A stretch of 64,000 bases of DNA from Rhodothalassiaceae bacterium. GTDB lineage: Bacteria > Pseudomonadota > Alphaproteobacteria > Sphingomonadales > Rhodothalassiaceae. The stretch covers positions 1,651,491 through 1,715,490 of the forward strand of contig BPKC01000001.1 of NCBI GenBank assembly GCA_026004935.1, written 5' to 3'. The translations under genes were made by a program, and so were the position numbers. Positions 1-8,404 of the stretch are shown in pieces. Below the pieces are notes generated by a model that saw nothing but the letters and a program-made list of their open reading frames with translations, made no database searches and had not been told where the DNA came from. Every line of letters begins with the position of its first letter. Position 1 is the first letter of the stretch.

Positions 1-878
1 AAGGTCGCATAGAGCTTCCTGGGGGTGTTGAGCGCATCCTTGATGGGAACCGCGGTGCCGCTCGCCTGCACGCTCGTGCCGAAGGGGTAGGGGGTGATGT
101 TCCGCCCCTCGGGCAGGGTGATCAGCGTCACGCGGTAGTTGCCGTCCTCGAAGGGATGGTCAAAGCTCGTGATGTTCATCAGCCCGTCGGAGACCACGGC
201 CGGCCCGTCATCGGTGACGAGGGCGCTGGTGCCGCGGTTCACCCAGTCCGTGCCCGGATGGACGCGCGTGAAGCCGGGCTGCGCCGGACGCCCCTCGGGC
301 CCGAGATCGAAGCCGAGGGCGGGCTCCTTGACCATGAGATCGACACGCATGCGCGTGCGGTAGAGGTAGGCGGACTCGTAGGACCGGTTGGCGAGCTCGA
401 CGATGTCGGCGGCCCTGGTCGCGAACACCGCGGGATCCTGCATGCCGGGATCCTGCGACAAGGCATCGAGAAGCTGCACGACCCGTTCGCGCAGCTTCTG
501 GATGTCGCCGCCCGAGGCATCGAAGAACCGGCCGAGCGTCTTGATGTCCTCCGGGCCGCCCGCTTTCGCCGCCGCAACCGCCTCTTCCAGCGTGACGGGT
601 TCCACGGGATCGGCGATGGGGGTTGCGATCCCGGCGGGCGGGGCACTGGTCTGCGGGCTGCCGGCGGCCGGCGGCTGCTGGGGGGTGGGGCCGAGGCCGA
701 GGAAGGCGAACAGCGACTCCACCGGTGTCGCCCCGGTTTCACCTTCATCCGCGGCGGCATCCTCCTTCGGGACCGTGAGCAGCGACAGCCAGGTCGCCAG
801 CGCGGCCGCGGCGCCGAAGGCGAACACGACGCCGATGGCGCCGGCGACCACCAGAAAAAGGGTGCGATTGCCCCGCAT
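1..878 (-). CDS. Membrane-anchored hypothetical protein, 3' end beyond the window
   Basis: This frame stays open for 292 codons from the ATG at 878 and runs off the left edge without a stop, so the C-terminus is missing. The product starts MRGNRTLFLVVAGAIG and has one hydrophobic segment at about residues 6-28. A low-complexity Pro/Ala linker follows (about 55-90), then a soluble, probably periplasmic region with helical character. I do not recognise a family. The competing reading frames on both strands here are rich in Arg, Pro and Ser and look like shadows. Upstream, between the start codon and the repeat array, is relatively AT-rich DNA that could hold its promoter. Existence as a gene is fairly secure; its function is unknown. 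Confidence 0.7.
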   Translation of the reverse strand, partial: MRGNRTLFLVVAGAIGVVFAFGAAAALATWLSLLTVPKEDAAADEGETGATPVESLFAFLGLGPTPQQPPAAGSPQTSAPPAGIATPIADPVEPVTLEEAVAAAKAGGPEDIKTLGRFFDASGGDIQKLRERVVQLLDALSQDPGMQDPAVFATRAADIVELANRSYESAYLYRTRMRVDLMVKEPALGFDLGPEGRPAQPGFTRVHPGTDWVNRGTSALVTDDGPAVVSDGLMNITSFDHPFEDGNYRVTLITLPEGRNITPYPFGTSVQASGTAVPIKDALNTPRKLYAT

Positions 879-1188
879 GCGTAGAGCTCCGATTCCGCCC
901 CGGCGCCCGGCACCCGCCCGATCGCCGGCGGCGCCGGCCGGGTTCATCAAGATGACATAGCACCGCAGCGAGAATTTTTCCAGCAGTCATGCATGACGGG
1001 AGCAAAGAATAACGGCGTGTTTGTTCCTGTCGATGTCCGGTCATGGTAAACGAGAACTTGATCATCACGCGGTCCCGCGATGGAACCGGCCCGATGTGCC
1101 TGCACGACTCCGCACGCCCCGCGCATCCGTGTCCGTACCACCTGCTCCCCGAGGCCGGATGCCGTCACGCGCGGCGGCTGGATTCGCC
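879..1188. other. Intergenic, probable promoter region with a 12-bp palindrome
   Basis: No gene is supported here. The stretch is less GC-rich than its surroundings near 960-1060 and lies just upstream of the leftward gene starting at 878. It contains the perfect palindrome GTCATGCATGAC at 986-997, a possible operator. No -35/-10 pair is clear enough to call. Confidence 0.35.
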
Positions 1189-2537
1189 GCTTTCGCGGCG
1201 AATGACGAGGGAAAAAGGGCGTCACCCGCCGGCGTTCTCTCTTCGTCACCCGCCGGCGTTCTCTCTTCGTCACCCGCCGGCTTGACCGGCGGGTCCAGCA
1301 GGCCGTGAAGACAACCTCCTGCGCCCGGGGTCGCGCGACCGTCCCATGGGTTCGCCGGTCAAGCCGGCGAACGACGCCAAGAGGCAAGCGGGACCGCCGA
1401 TGCCTACTTCCCCTCGTCATCCGCCGGCTTGATCGGCGAGTCCCCCCTTTGTCTCGTCACCCGCCGGCTTGACCGGCGGGTCCACCCTTTGCCACGTCAC
1501 CCGCCGGCTTGACCGGCGGGTCCAGCAGGCCGTGAAGACAACCTCCTGCGCCCGGGGTGGCGCGACCGTCCCATGGGTTCGCCGGTCAAGCCGGCGAACG
1601 ACGCCAAGAGGCAAGCGGGACCGCCGATGCCTACTTCCCCTCGTCATCCGCCGGCTTGACCGGCGGGTCCACCCTTTGTCTCGTCACCCGCCGGCTTGAC
1701 CGGCGGGTCCACCCTTTGCCACGTCACCCGCCGGCTTGACCGGCGGGTCCAGCAGGCCGTGAAGACAACCTCCTGCGCCCGGGGTGGCGCGACCGTCCCA
1801 TGGGTTCGCCGGTCAAGCCGGCGAACGACGCCAAGAGGCAAGCGGGACCGCCGATGCCTACTTCCCCTCGTCATCCGCCGGCTTGACCGGCGGGTCCACC
1901 CTTTGTCTCGTCACCCGCCGGCTTGACCGGCGGGTCCACCCTTTGCCACGTCACCCGCCGGCTTGACCGGCGGGTCCAGCAGGCCGTGAAGACAACCTCC
2001 TGCGCCCGGGGTGGCGCGACCGTCCCATGGGTTCGCCGGTCAAGCCGGCGAACGACGCCAAGAGGCAAGCGGGACCGCCGATGCCTACTTCCCCTCGTCA
2101 CCCGCCGGCTTGACCGGCGGGTCCACCCTTTGCCACGTCACCCGCCGGCTTGACCGGCGGGTCCAGCGGGCCGCGAAGACAACCTCCTGCGCCCGGGGTG
2201 GCGCGACCGTCCCATGGGTTCGCCGGTCAAGCCGGCGAACGACGCCAAGAGGCAAGCGGGACCGCCGATGCCTACTTCCCCTCGTCATCCGCCGGCTTGA
2301 TCGGCGAGTCCACCCTTTGCCACGTCACCCGCCGGCTTGACCGGCGGGTCCAGAGGGAAGCGGGTCCACTACCGGCCGCGGTTGTCACGCACGGCGGCTG
2401 GATTCGCCGCTTTCGCGGCGAATGACGCGGTGGGGGAGGGTCAGCCGCCGGTGCACATCCTCCCTCGTGACCCGCCGACTTGATTGGCGGGTCCGCGTCT
2501 TTCCATCGTCACCCGCCGGCTTGACCGGCGGGTCCAG
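1189..2537. repeat. Palindromic repeat array 1, with tandem 227/187-bp units
   Basis: The array is made of about 30-bp palindromes: CGTC, a stem arm (ACCCGCCGG), the loop CTTGA, the complementary arm (CCGGCGGGT), then CCA. Related palindromes with arm GTTCGCCGG occur in the opposite orientation. A higher-order unit starts at 1268, 1495, 1722, 1949, 2136 and 2323. The first three steps are 227 bp and the last two 187 bp; the 40-bp difference is exactly one palindrome plus its linker. The first element at 1189 belongs to the GATTCGCCGC / GCGGCGAAT type. Open frames here (runs of RRLDRRV) repeat with the array and are not genes. Confidence 0.9.
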
Positions 2538-2604
2538 CCGGCGGCGAAGCCGATCGGCGGCGCGCCGGAGGAGGCGGCAGCGTCAAGCCAGTGGGTCTCG
2601 CGCG

Positions 2605-2934
2605 TCAGCAGCGCAGCCAGCCCACCATGCGGATGCGATCCTGCTCGGCCTCGGGCGTGCCCGGCTCCGGGCGCCGCTCCTCGAGCAGGATCTGGCAGCC
2701 GGACAGCAGACGGCGCATGGCGAGCTGGTCGCTGGTGCTCCCGGGCCGACGGTCCTGCCGGGCCAGCGCCTGCTCGACCGCCGAGATCACGTCGTCGCGG
2801 GTGAGCACGCGCGCGCGGTCGGCCTCCGCCGGGCGGTCGTGCAGCAGCACCGCAACCGCCAGTGCCCACAGCCCGCCGGCCAGAACGAGAAGCACACCCC
2901 TTTGCCGAAGTTTCTCTTTGCCGGGAGCGGCCAT
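2605..2934 (-). CDS. Small secreted or membrane-anchored hypothetical protein (109 aa)
   Basis: A short protein with a basic start (MAAPGKEKLRQR), one hydrophobic segment at about residues 13-32 and a charged C-terminal domain ending in Cys. The start was set at the ATG at 2934, not at the upstream codon at 3006, because GGAGGG lies seven bases ahead of it and because the hydrophobic segment then becomes a normal signal or anchor. The mature part is predicted helical and Gln/Arg/Glu-rich, with one internal Cys. No family is recognised. It lies downstream of and in the same direction as the kef gene with a gap of 173 bp, so co-transcription is possible. It is bounded on its 3' side by repeat array 1. 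Confidence 0.6.
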   Translation of the reverse strand: MAAPGKEKLRQRGVLLVLAGGLWALAVAVLLHDRPAEADRARVLTRDDVISAVEQALARQDRRPGSTSDQLAMRRLLSGCQILLEERRPEPGTPEAEQDRIRMVGWLRC

Positions 2935-3107
2935 GTCGCGGCCCTCCTTTCCTTCCGTCACCCGCGCAGGAGGCCGCACGCCGGACCCGCCGCGGGTTGC
3001 GTGCACCCGAGTCTAGCACGACAAATCCGCACTGTCGCCTGTGAATTGTCGCATCTTGAAACAATTTGACGCCGCTCCCCGGGCGCCGGACGCAGCGTTC
3101 GGCGGGC

Positions 3108-4865
3108 TCAGGCCGCAGGCGGCTGCCCGTCCCGGGGCTGTTCGCCGGGCCGGGAGTCTTCCGCGAGGGCCGCGTGGCCCAGCTCGGCGAGGATCGTCTG
3201 CAGATGCCGCATGGTCTCGCGCGCCGAGCGGCCGAGCGCGGCCAGCACCGCGTCGGCCAGCGCAAGGCCCGCCGCCTCGGCCTCCGGATACACGGCCGTG
3301 GGCTTGAGCGCGCGGATCGCCGGCAGATACTCGTCCACGGTGAGGCTGACGTAGATCTCGATCTGGGGCTGGCGGCGGCGGGCATGGGTGATGATCTTCG
3401 CCACCCCCGCCGGATCGTCGAAGGTGATGACGAGCAGCCGGGCGCGGGCGATGCCGGCGGCATCGAGCACGCGGCTGCGGCGGCCGTCGCCGTAGATGAC
3501 GGCGAGACCCAGCCGCTGCGCCTGGCGGAAGCGGTCGAAGTCGGCCTCCAGCAGCAGATGGTCCACCTCGAGGCGCTTGAGCACCGTGCCGACGACGCGC
3601 CCGACGCGCCCGGCACCGATCACCAGCACGTGGCGGTCGAGCTCGCGATGGGATTCGAGATCGGCGATCGTGCGTGCGGCGGCCGAGTGCGGCGAGCCCC
3701 GGAAGAGCCGCGCCACCAGCGGCCGGCTCGCCAGGATGAAGATCGGCGCGAGCATGAGGGAGAGGGTGACGGCGAGCAGCAGCGTCTGGGCGAGATCGGC
3801 GGGCAGCAGCCCCGCCGCCGCCCCCTGGGTGCCGATCAGCAGCGAGAACTCGCCGCCGTGGGCGAGGATCAGCGCCGCGCGCAGGCTGACGTCCCGCGCG
3901 CTGCCGATGATCGCCCCCACGGCGAGGATCACCGCGGCCTTGAGCAGGATGAGCCCGGCGAGCAGCGCGAACGTCAGCCCGGGATGCGCGGCGAGCGTGC
4001 CGAGGTCCACCTGCATGCCGATGGTCACGAAGAAGATGCCGAGGAAGAGATCGCGGAAGGGACGGATGTCCTCCTCGATCTCGCCCTTCACGTCGCTCTC
4101 GCCCGCCACCATGCCGGCAAGAAAGGCGCCGATCGCCGGCGACAGGCCCGCAAGATGCGCAAGGCTTGCGGCACCGGCCGCAAGAAGCAGCGCGCTGATC
4201 AGGAACAGCTCGCGCGAGCGCAGCCGGGCGACCTGGATCAGCAGTTGCCGGATCGCCGGCCGCAGCAGATAGCCGAGCACCGCGACGAAAGCGAGCGCCA
4301 GCACCACGTCGCCGAGAATGGGCAATAGACCGCCTGCGCGCCGGTCCCACTCGGCCGCCGCGCCCACATAGGCGAGAAAGGGCAGGGCGGCGAGGTCCTG
4401 GAACAGCAGCACGCCGATCGCGAAGCGCGCGGGGTGGCTCGCCAGCTCGCCCTGGTCGGCGAGCTGTTTGAGGACGAGCGCCGTCGACGACATCGCCGCC
4501 ATCCCCGCGATGACGGCGGCCCCCGCGGGCGCGACGCCGCACGCGATCGCGATCGCGGCCGCCGCAAGCCCGGTGATCGCGACCTGCAACCCGCCGCCCG
4601 CGAACACCGCCCGCCGCGCCGCCAGCAGCCGCGGCAGCGAGAACTCGAGCCCGATCATGAACAGCAGCAGGATGACGCCGAGTTCGGCGAGCCCGTGCAG
4701 CGCCACGGCGCTGTCGATGAGGCCGAGGCCCCCCGGGCCGAGCAGGAGTCCCGCGGCGAGATAGGCGAGGATGGGCGGGGCTCGGAAGCGGGCCGCCAGC
4801 GCCAGCATCACCGCCATGCCGGCCAGCAGGAGGAGCAGGATTCCCTCGATCGCGGCCGCGTTCAC
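3108..4865 (-). CDS. Kef-type monovalent cation:proton antiporter (CPA2) with RCK_N domain
   Basis: The 585-residue product is an inner-membrane K+(Na+)/H+ antiporter of the KefB/KefC kind. The first ~390 residues hold about 12-13 hydrophobic segments of the Na_H_Exchanger family. A cytoplasmic RCK_N (TrkA-N) domain follows at about residues 410-530, with the dinucleotide motif GAGRVG. A short acidic/Pro-rich tail ends the protein. Length and domain order are normal for CPA2 exchangers. The start is GTG at 4865, overlapping the stop of merR (GTGA, 4862-4865), so translation is coupled to merR. Kef systems acidify the cytoplasm in response to electrophiles. Pairing with a mercury regulator is unusual (see findings). 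Gene symbol is left empty because KefB, KefC and YbaL types cannot be separated by eye. Confidence 0.88.
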   Translation of the reverse strand: MNAAAIEGILLLLLAGMAVMLALAARFRAPPILAYLAAGLLLGPGGLGLIDSAVALHGLAELGVILLLFMIGLEFSLPRLLAARRAVFAGGGLQVAITGLAAAAIAIACGVAPAGAAVIAGMAAMSSTALVLKQLADQGELASHPARFAIGVLLFQDLAALPFLAYVGAAAEWDRRAGGLLPILGDVVLALAFVAVLGYLLRPAIRQLLIQVARLRSRELFLISALLLAAGAASLAHLAGLSPAIGAFLAGMVAGESDVKGEIEEDIRPFRDLFLGIFFVTIGMQVDLGTLAAHPGLTFALLAGLILLKAAVILAVGAIIGSARDVSLRAALILAHGGEFSLLIGTQGAAAGLLPADLAQTLLLAVTLSLMLAPIFILASRPLVARLFRGSPHSAAARTIADLESHRELDRHVLVIGAGRVGRVVGTVLKRLEVDHLLLEADFDRFRQAQRLGLAVIYGDGRRSRVLDAAGIARARLLVITFDDPAGVAKIITHARRRQPQIEIYVSLTVDEYLPAIRALKPTAVYPEAEAAGLALADAVLAALGRSARETMRHLQTILAELGHAALAEDSRPGEQPRDGQPPAA

Positions 4866-5374
4866 GCCCGCGACTCCTTGCGCGCGGGCGCCGGGTCCTG
4901 CGCGAACAGCGCCTCGAGGAAGGGGCAGGCGGGCACCGCCGTCGCGTCACCACAGCGGGCGAGATGGTGCTGAAGGACGGCGGCGATGCGTTCGAGATCG
5001 CGGATGCGGGCGCGGATCGCGGCCAGATGCGCGGCGGTGATCCGCTGGACCGTCGCGCAGTCCGCCACGCCGCCGTCGGCGAGCTCCAGCAGCGAGCGGA
5101 TCTCATCGAGCGGAAAGCCGAGCGCGCGCGCCCGGGCGATGAAGCGCAGCCGGTCGCGGTGGCGGGCGTCGTACTCGCGGTAGCCGTTTGCGCGCCGGGC
5201 CGGCGCCGGCAGCAGGCCGATGCTCTCGTAGTAGCGGATGGTCTCGGGGTGGACGCCCGTGAGCGTCGCAAGCTCCCCGCGCCGCCACCCGCGCCCCGGG
5301 CGCCCGGCGGCAGGGGTACCGGCCGGGCGGGCCGTCCGCTCGCGCGGGGAGAATGCGGATGCAGGACTGCGCAT
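4862..5374 (-). CDS. merR: Mercuric-ion-responsive MerR regulator
   Basis: A 170-residue MerR protein. A winged HTH at about residues 33-75 contains ELATLTGVHPETIRYYES. A dimerisation helix follows, then a metal site with Cys106, Cys141 and Cys150. The spacing 35 and 9 equals that of Cys82/Cys117/Cys126 in Tn501/Tn21 MerR, and the last Cys sits in the family motif CP. This identifies Hg(II) as ligand rather than Cu or Zn. The start ATG at 5374 was chosen so that the DNA-binding domain begins at a normal distance; the frame stays open further upstream but that part is Arg/Pro-rich and would cover the operator. The gene is divergent from merTPA and overlaps the kef antiporter at its 3' end. In known systems MerR represses and, with Hg, activates through DNA twisting. 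Confidence 0.93.
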   Translation of the reverse strand: MRSPASAFSPRERTARPAGTPAAGRPGRGWRRGELATLTGVHPETIRYYESIGLLPAPARRANGYREYDARHRDRLRFIARARALGFPLDEIRSLLELADGGVADCATVQRITAAHLAAIRARIRDLERIAAVLQHHLARCGDATAVPACPFLEALFAQDPAPARKESRA

Positions 5375-5402
5375 CGGTCTCGACCTTCCGCCACCACGCT
5401 GC

Positions 5403-5433
5403 TTGACCCTGTAGCGTCTACAGGATGCAGAAA
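5403..5433 (+). promoter_or_regulatory. MerR operator/promoter of merTPA
   Basis: A -35 hexamer TTGACC at 5403-5408 runs into the dyad CCTGTAG-cgt-CTACAGG (5408-5424). A -10 candidate CAGAAA at 5428-5433 leaves a 19-bp spacer. This over-long spacer filled by a dyad is the hallmark of MerR-controlled promoters. The site lies between the divergent starts of merR (5374) and merT (5500) and points toward merT. The -10 hexamer is weak by sequence alone. Confidence 0.85.
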
Positions 5434-5499
5434 CAAGCTGCGACTCGCAAGAGCCCCGGCGGTGGTGGAACTCCGCGCGGACGGATGGTGGGAACGACG

Positions 5500-5892
5500 A
5501 TGAGCGACAGGGCCGCATCGGCAGGCGAGGGGGGCGGACGCGAAACCGCGGGTCTGGAGACCGCAACGGGATGGGGCGCGCTGGCGGCCGCCATTCTCGC
5601 ATCGAGCTGCTGCGTCCTGCCGCTCGTGCTGTTTCTGCTCGGGGTCGGCGGGGCCTGGATCCGCCATCTGACGGCCCTCGCCCCCTGGAAGCCGTGGTTT
5701 CTCGCCGCATCCGTGGTGCTGCTCGCGATCGGCTTCACGCAGGCGTACCGCCGGCCGAAGCCCTGCGCCGACGGCGAGGTCTGCGGCACGCCTGCGAGCC
5801 GCCGGCTCACCCGGGTGATGCTGTGGGTGGCGGCGGCGCTTGTCGCCCTCTCGGCAGGCTGGGACTGGATCGCGCCCCGGCTCCTCGGCTGA
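5500..5892 (+). CDS. merT: Mercuric transport protein MerT
   Basis: A 130-residue inner-membrane protein that carries Hg(II) from MerP to the cytoplasm. The first of three hydrophobic segments contains the vicinal pair Cys37-Cys38 (SSCCVLP). A second pair, separated by six positions (CADGEVC), lies in the cytoplasmic loop, as in Tn501 MerT. The start at 5500 was chosen because GGTGGGA lies six bases upstream; ATGs at 5425 and 5485 are in frame but less well placed. The N-terminal ~20 residues are longer than in transposon MerT. It is the first gene of merTPA, 38 bp before merP, under the MerR dyad promoter. No MerC, MerF, MerD or MerB gene accompanies it. Confidence 0.93.
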   Translation: MSDRAASAGEGGGRETAGLETATGWGALAAAILASSCCVLPLVLFLLGVGGAWIRHLTALAPWKPWFLAASVVLLAIGFTQAYRRPKPCADGEVCGTPASRRLTRVMLWVAAALVALSAGWDWIAPRLLG

Positions 5893-5930
5893 GGCATGGT
5901 GCCGGAAGGAGGATCGAAAGGAGGTTCGCC

Positions 5931-6248
5931 ATGACGATCCCGACCATCCGCACGGCGGCGGCCGTCGTGTTGACGCTCGCCCTCGCCGCGGCGCCGGCGC
6001 TCGCAAAGGAGCGCAGGGTGACTTTCGCCGTCGAGAACATGACCTGCGCGTCCTGCCCCTTCATCGTGAAGCAGGCGATGCGGCGTGTGGAGGGGGTGAA
6101 GGAGGTCACCGTCTCCTTCGAGAAGAAGACCGCGACCGTCGTCTTCGACGACGCCCGCACCACGCCCGAGGCCATCGCCCGGGCCAGCACGGAGCAGGGC
6201 TATCCCGCCCATCCGCTCGCGGATGATGCGTCCGGTACGCGTGAATGA
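5931..6248 (+). CDS. merP: Periplasmic mercury-binding protein MerP
   Basis: A 105-residue protein with a Sec signal peptide ending near AAAPALAKE, followed by one HMA fold. The metal motif is MTCASC (GMTCxxC family, with Asn-Met in place of Gly-Met). The expected length and order VEGVKEVTVSFEKKTATV follow. The start ATG at 5931 is preceded by AAAGGAGG at a good distance. It scavenges Hg(II) in the periplasm and passes it to MerT. The stop codon lies inside an inverted repeat that separates merP from merA. Confidence 0.94.
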   Translation: MTIPTIRTAAAVVLTLALAAAPALAKERRVTFAVENMTCASCPFIVKQAMRRVEGVKEVTVSFEKKTATVVFDDARTTPEAIARASTEQGYPAHPLADDASGTRE

Positions 6249-6270
6249 CACCGGCGCGTGCATCATTCAC
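6241..6270 (+). promoter_or_regulatory. Inverted repeat between merP and merA
   Basis: GTGAATGA (6241-6248) is the exact reverse complement of TCATTCAC (6263-6270), with a 14-base loop. The left arm includes the merP stop codon. No T-run follows, so it is not a classical terminator. It could stabilise the merTP message or tune expression between merP and merA. Confidence 0.45.
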
Positions 6271-6305
6271 GCTATTTGTCCAGTTGCTTAAAGGCAGGAG
6301 TTCAC

Positions 6306-7751
6306 ATGGCGGATGAAAGGCGAAAGAAAGACCGCGGCGCGAGCCCGCACGCAGGAAGGTCCTTCGATCTCGTGGTGGTGGGCGCCGGATCGGCCGGGTT
6401 TTCGGCGGCGATCGCGGCGGCCGAAGAGGGGGCGCGGGTTCTGCTCGTCGGCCACGGCACCATCGGCGGCACCTGCGTCAACATCGGCTGCGTGCCGTCG
6501 AAGGCGCTGATCCGCGCCGCCGATGCGCTGCATGCCGCCCGGGCCGCCGCGCGCTTTGCCGGGATCGAGGCCGGCGCGCGGCTCCGGGACTGGCCGGCGC
6601 TCGTCGGGCAGAAGGACGAGCTGGTGGCGGCGCTGCGGCGGAAGAAGTATCTGGACCTGCTGCCCGCCTATCCGACGGTGAGCTATCTTGAGGGCCGGGC
6701 GCGTCTCGTGCCGGGCGGGGTGGAGGTGAACGGCCGGGTGATCGCGGCCGAACGGGTCGTGATCACCACCGGCGCGCGCCCGGCGATCCCGCCGATCCCG
6801 GGGCTCGACGAGGTCCCGCATCTGACGAGCACGACGGCGCTGGAGCTCAAGGCGCTGCCGCGGCATCTGATCGTGCTGGGGGCGGGCGCGATCGGCTGCG
6901 AGCTGGGCCAGGCCTTCCGCCGTTTCGGCTGCGAGGTGACCATGATCGACATGGCGCCGCTGCTCGCCCCGGCCGAACCCGAGATCCGCGATGTCTTGCG
7001 CGCGGCCTTCGCCGCGGAGGGCATCGCGCTCCACGAGAACACCCGCGTCGGCGCCGTGCGCCGGGCGGGGCGGCGGATCGAGGTCGTGCTGGAAGGCGAG
7101 GGGCGAGAGCGCGTGGTCGCCGGCGACGCCCTGCTGGTCGCGACCGGGCGGCGGGCGAATACGGAGAACCTCGGGCTCGAGGCGCTGGGGATCGCGACCC
7201 GGCGCGACGGCGGCATCGTCGTCGACGCGCACATGCAGACGACGCGGCCCGGGATCTATGCGGCGGGCGACGTCACGGGGCGCGATCTCTTCGTCTACAT
7301 GGCCGCCCACGGCGGCCGGATCGCGGCGCTGAACGCGCTTTCCGGCAACCGCCATGTCCATGACGATGCCGTGGTGCCCTGGGTGGTGTTCACCGATCCG
7401 GAGATCGCGGGCGTGGGGCTTGCGGCGCGGGCGGCCGAGGAGGCGGGGCACGAGGTCGCAACGCGGGTGCTGCCGCTTTCCGAGGTGCCGCGGGCGCTGG
7501 TCGCGCGCGATGCGCGCGGCGCCATCAAGATCGTCGCCGAACGCGAAAGCGGGCGCATCCTCGGCGTTCAGCTCGCCGCACCCGGCGGCGCCGACGTCAT
7601 CCAGACGGCGGCGCTGGCGCTGCGCGCGGGGCTGACGGTGGACGGGCTCGCGGGCCTCATCTTCCCGTATCTGACCTTGGCTGAAGGACTGAAGCTTGCG
7701 GCCCAGACCTTCTCGAAGGACGTAGCCCGGCTCTCCTGCTGCGCCGGGTGA
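6306..7751 (+). CDS. merA: Mercuric reductase MerA, core form without N-terminal HMA domain
   Basis: A 481-residue cytoplasmic flavoprotein that reduces Hg(II) to Hg(0) with NADPH. Visible features are the FAD motif GAGSAGFSAA, the redox disulfide GTCVNIGC (Cys57/Cys62), the NAD(P)-binding GAGAIGCELGQ, and a C-terminal dimerisation domain. The protein ends in vicinal Cys478-Cys479 before Ala-Gly. This terminal Cys pair separates MerA from dihydrolipoamide dehydrogenase. The N-terminal mercury-binding NmerA domain present in many MerA proteins is absent; only ~18 Arg/Lys-rich residues precede the FAD motif. The start at 6306 has GGCAGGAG six bases upstream. It is the last gene of the mer operon. 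Confidence 0.95.
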   Translation: MADERRKKDRGASPHAGRSFDLVVVGAGSAGFSAAIAAAEEGARVLLVGHGTIGGTCVNIGCVPSKALIRAADALHAARAAARFAGIEAGARLRDWPALVGQKDELVAALRRKKYLDLLPAYPTVSYLEGRARLVPGGVEVNGRVIAAERVVITTGARPAIPPIPGLDEVPHLTSTTALELKALPRHLIVLGAGAIGCELGQAFRRFGCEVTMIDMAPLLAPAEPEIRDVLRAAFAAEGIALHENTRVGAVRRAGRRIEVVLEGEGRERVVAGDALLVATGRRANTENLGLEALGIATRRDGGIVVDAHMQTTRPGIYAAGDVTGRDLFVYMAAHGGRIAALNALSGNRHVHDDAVVPWVVFTDPEIAGVGLAARAAEEAGHEVATRVLPLSEVPRALVARDARGAIKIVAERESGRILGVQLAAPGGADVIQTAALALRAGLTVDGLAGLIFPYLTLAEGLKLAAQTFSKDVARLSCCAG

Positions 7752-7818
7752 GCTTGCCGACATGCGCCGCCCGTGGCATGAGGGCGCCTGCGATGGCCGG
7801 CAAGGGAGGCGGGGCGGC

Positions 7819-8385
7819 ATGGAGCCCGAAGATTCGCACGGCACGGGCGCAATCGCGGCGGCCGGAGGGCGGTGGCAGCGGGTGGATCCGGGCTATGCGG
7901 CGGCCCGCATCGCGGGCCAGGTGTTCTTCTTTTCGCTGATGGCGCTGGTGATGGGCGCCACCGGCGTCTTCGCCGGCGCTCCGGTGGAGGCCAGACTGGC
8001 GCTGACGGGGGCGCCGCTCGTGGCGCTTGCGGGCGCGGTGGTCCACAGCGTCCTTCTGGTGCGCCGGCTCGCCTGGCGGCTGGATGCGGATGCGATCCGC
8101 TTCAGAAGCGGTGTCGTCTGGCAGCGGGACGTGACCATTCCCTTCTCGCGCATCCAGCACCTGGCCCGGCACCAGGGACCGCTCGAGCGCATGTGGGGCC
8201 TCCATGACCTGCTCATCTACACGGCCGGCGCCGCCAGCGCCGACTGCACGATCCCGGGGCTTCGGCGCGCCACCATCGACCGGCTGGAGGCGACGATCCT
8301 GAGGATGCTGGACGCCGCCCCGACGGCGACGGCGGGCGAGGAACCCGCGCTGTCGACCGCGGCGACCAGGGATGCCGGCGGGTGA
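7819..8385 (+). CDS. Bacterial-PH-domain membrane protein, YdbS-like
   Basis: The 188-residue product has two hydrophobic segments at about residues 32-77 and a following bPH_2 (DUF304) domain containing WRLDADAIRFRSGVVWQ, IPFSRIQ and a YTAGAAS strand. That is the arrangement of YdbS/YdbT-type membrane proteins, whose function is little known. The ATG at 7819 with GGGAGG upstream was chosen over an earlier in-frame ATG at 7762. The partner YdbT-like gene is normally adjacent; here it begins 1.2 kb further on, after repeat array 2. The last codons (Ala-Gly-Gly-stop) come from half of a repeat palindrome, so the C-terminus has been remodelled by the repeat. Confidence 0.85.
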   Translation: MEPEDSHGTGAIAAAGGRWQRVDPGYAAARIAGQVFFFSLMALVMGATGVFAGAPVEARLALTGAPLVALAGAVVHSVLLVRRLAWRLDADAIRFRSGVVWQRDVTIPFSRIQHLARHQGPLERMWGLHDLLIYTAGAASADCTIPGLRRATIDRLEATILRMLDAAPTATAGEEPALSTAATRDAGG

Positions 8386-8404
8386 CGAGGGGGGGGAAGG
8401 ACCC

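Noticed and set aside
1417-2425. Open frames in repeat arrays coding RRLDRRV / SSRRTTPRGK-type repeats (also at 8213-9660, 14040-14630, 17415-18140, 49870-51290, 56740-57554 and 60330-61040)
   Set aside because: They follow the repeat period, exist on both strands, have no ribosome-binding sites or domain signals, and merely translate palindromes lacking stop codons.
1189-2537. CRISPR array
   Set aside because: Repeats are palindromic and about 30 bp, but spacers vary from about 10 to 60 bp, are themselves repeated, and units occur in both orientations. No cas gene is present.
3013-6006. 997-codon minus-strand open frame across kef and mer genes
   Set aside because: It is an Arg/Pro/Ala-rich shadow of the kef, merR and mer genes caused by very high GC; no recognisable domains.
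5374-7751. mer locus as part of a Tn21/Tn501-like transposon
   Set aside because: No transposase, resolvase or terminal inverted repeats are seen near it, and GC content and codon use resemble the surroundings.
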